DNA from: Pseudomonadota bacterium | GTDB taxonomy: Bacteria; Pseudomonadota; Gammaproteobacteria; Burkholderiales; Burkholderiaceae_C | Assembly (NCBI GenBank): GCA_023418355.1 | Contig: JAEZZU010000359.1 | Span: 1-5,916, forward strand | Direction of reading: 5' to 3' | Length of the DNA: 5,916 bases | In this document: piece after piece, positions 5,743 to 5,916 of the stretch | Layout: every line of letters starts with the position of its first letter | Numbering within the stretch: position 1 is the first letter of the stretch | Notes under the pieces: model-generated | The model's input: only the letters and a program-made list of their open reading frames with translations | The model's database searches: none | Told to the model about the DNA's origin: nothing | Program-made: the position numbers and the translations under genes

Positions 5743-5916
5743 TTACTTACCTGGGGTGTAGAGTTCGTCGAACTTGCCACCGTCATTGAAGTGCACTTTC
5801 TGCGCTTCGCTGAGCGAGCCGAAATACTTGCCCACAGTGAACTGCTTGATGGGCTTGAACACATCAGCGTGCTTCTTCAGCACGGTTTCGGAGCGGGGGC
5901 GCAGGGCATGCTTGGC
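5743..5916 (-). CDS. sbp: Periplasmic sulfate-binding protein, C-terminal end only
   Basis: The last 57 codons and the TAA stop (5745-5743) are present; the rest lies beyond the right edge. The visible part has the tail typical of Sbp/CysP proteins: RPRSETVLKKHADVF, then FTVGKYFG, then VHFNDGGKFDELY. These proteins bind sulfate or thiosulfate in the periplasm and deliver it to CysT-CysW. Placement directly upstream of cysT agrees. Whether it is the Sbp or the CysP (thiosulfate) type cannot be decided from this fragment, so the symbol is tentative. Confidence 0.85.
   Translation of the reverse strand, partial: AKHALRPRSETVLKKHADVFKPIKQFTVGKYFGSLSEAQKVHFNDGGKFDELYTPGK

Noticed and set aside
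1..5916. CRISPR arrays, insertion sequences, prophage or tRNA/rRNA genes
   Set aside because: No regularly spaced repeats, transposase-like frames, terminal inverted repeats or tRNA cloverleaf were found. Gene content is ordinary housekeeping.

Overview
The window carries five genes, all on the minus strand, so transcription runs from high to low coordinates. From right to left they are: the C-terminal end of a sulfate-binding protein (sbp type), cysT, cysW and cysA of a sulfate/thiosulfate ABC importer, then dsbB (disulfide-bond quinone oxidoreductase), then thrS (threonyl-tRNA synthetase), which runs off the left edge. Protein sequence character, moderately high GC and gene content point to a betaproteobacterium of the Burkholderiales, most likely Comamonadaceae (Comamonas-like). 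That placement is by recognition, not by a search. Every plus-strand reading frame, including two long ones, is a shadow of these genes.

Region by region: 5743-5916 is the 3' end of the periplasmic sulfate-binding protein. 5669-5742 is an intercistronic gap holding a perfect 8-bp hairpin without a U-tract. 2643-5668 holds cysT, cysW (its start overlaps the cysT stop as ATGA) and cysA, which form one operon. The operon closes with a clear intrinsic terminator at 2590-2616. dsbB (2056-2568) begins only about 20 bases after that terminator. Then comes a 272-base gap (1784-2055), followed by thrS.

The most interesting part is that gap. On the minus strand it contains a short ORF, MTPRTTMLEKLRSH, with three threonine codons among its first six. 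Three mutually exclusive base-paired structures follow: an 8-bp pairing of the Thr-codon segment with a downstream segment, an 8-bp alternative pairing of that second segment with the 5' arm of the next hairpin, and a 9-bp terminator hairpin ending in a U-rich stretch about 50 bases before the thrS start. This is the full layout of a ribosome-mediated attenuator sensing charged tRNA-Thr, placed directly in front of the gene for the enzyme that charges tRNA-Thr. It differs from the translational-operator control known for E. coli thrS. The structure is read directly from the sequence; its function is inferred.

How the genes work together: the binding protein captures sulfate (or thiosulfate) in the periplasm, CysT and CysW form the membrane channel and CysA hydrolyses ATP, which together feed cysteine synthesis. 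DsbB reoxidises DsbA in the periplasm by passing electrons to quinone. ThrRS supplies Thr-tRNA. dsbB and thrS appear to be neighbours of the sulfate operon rather than functional parts of it.
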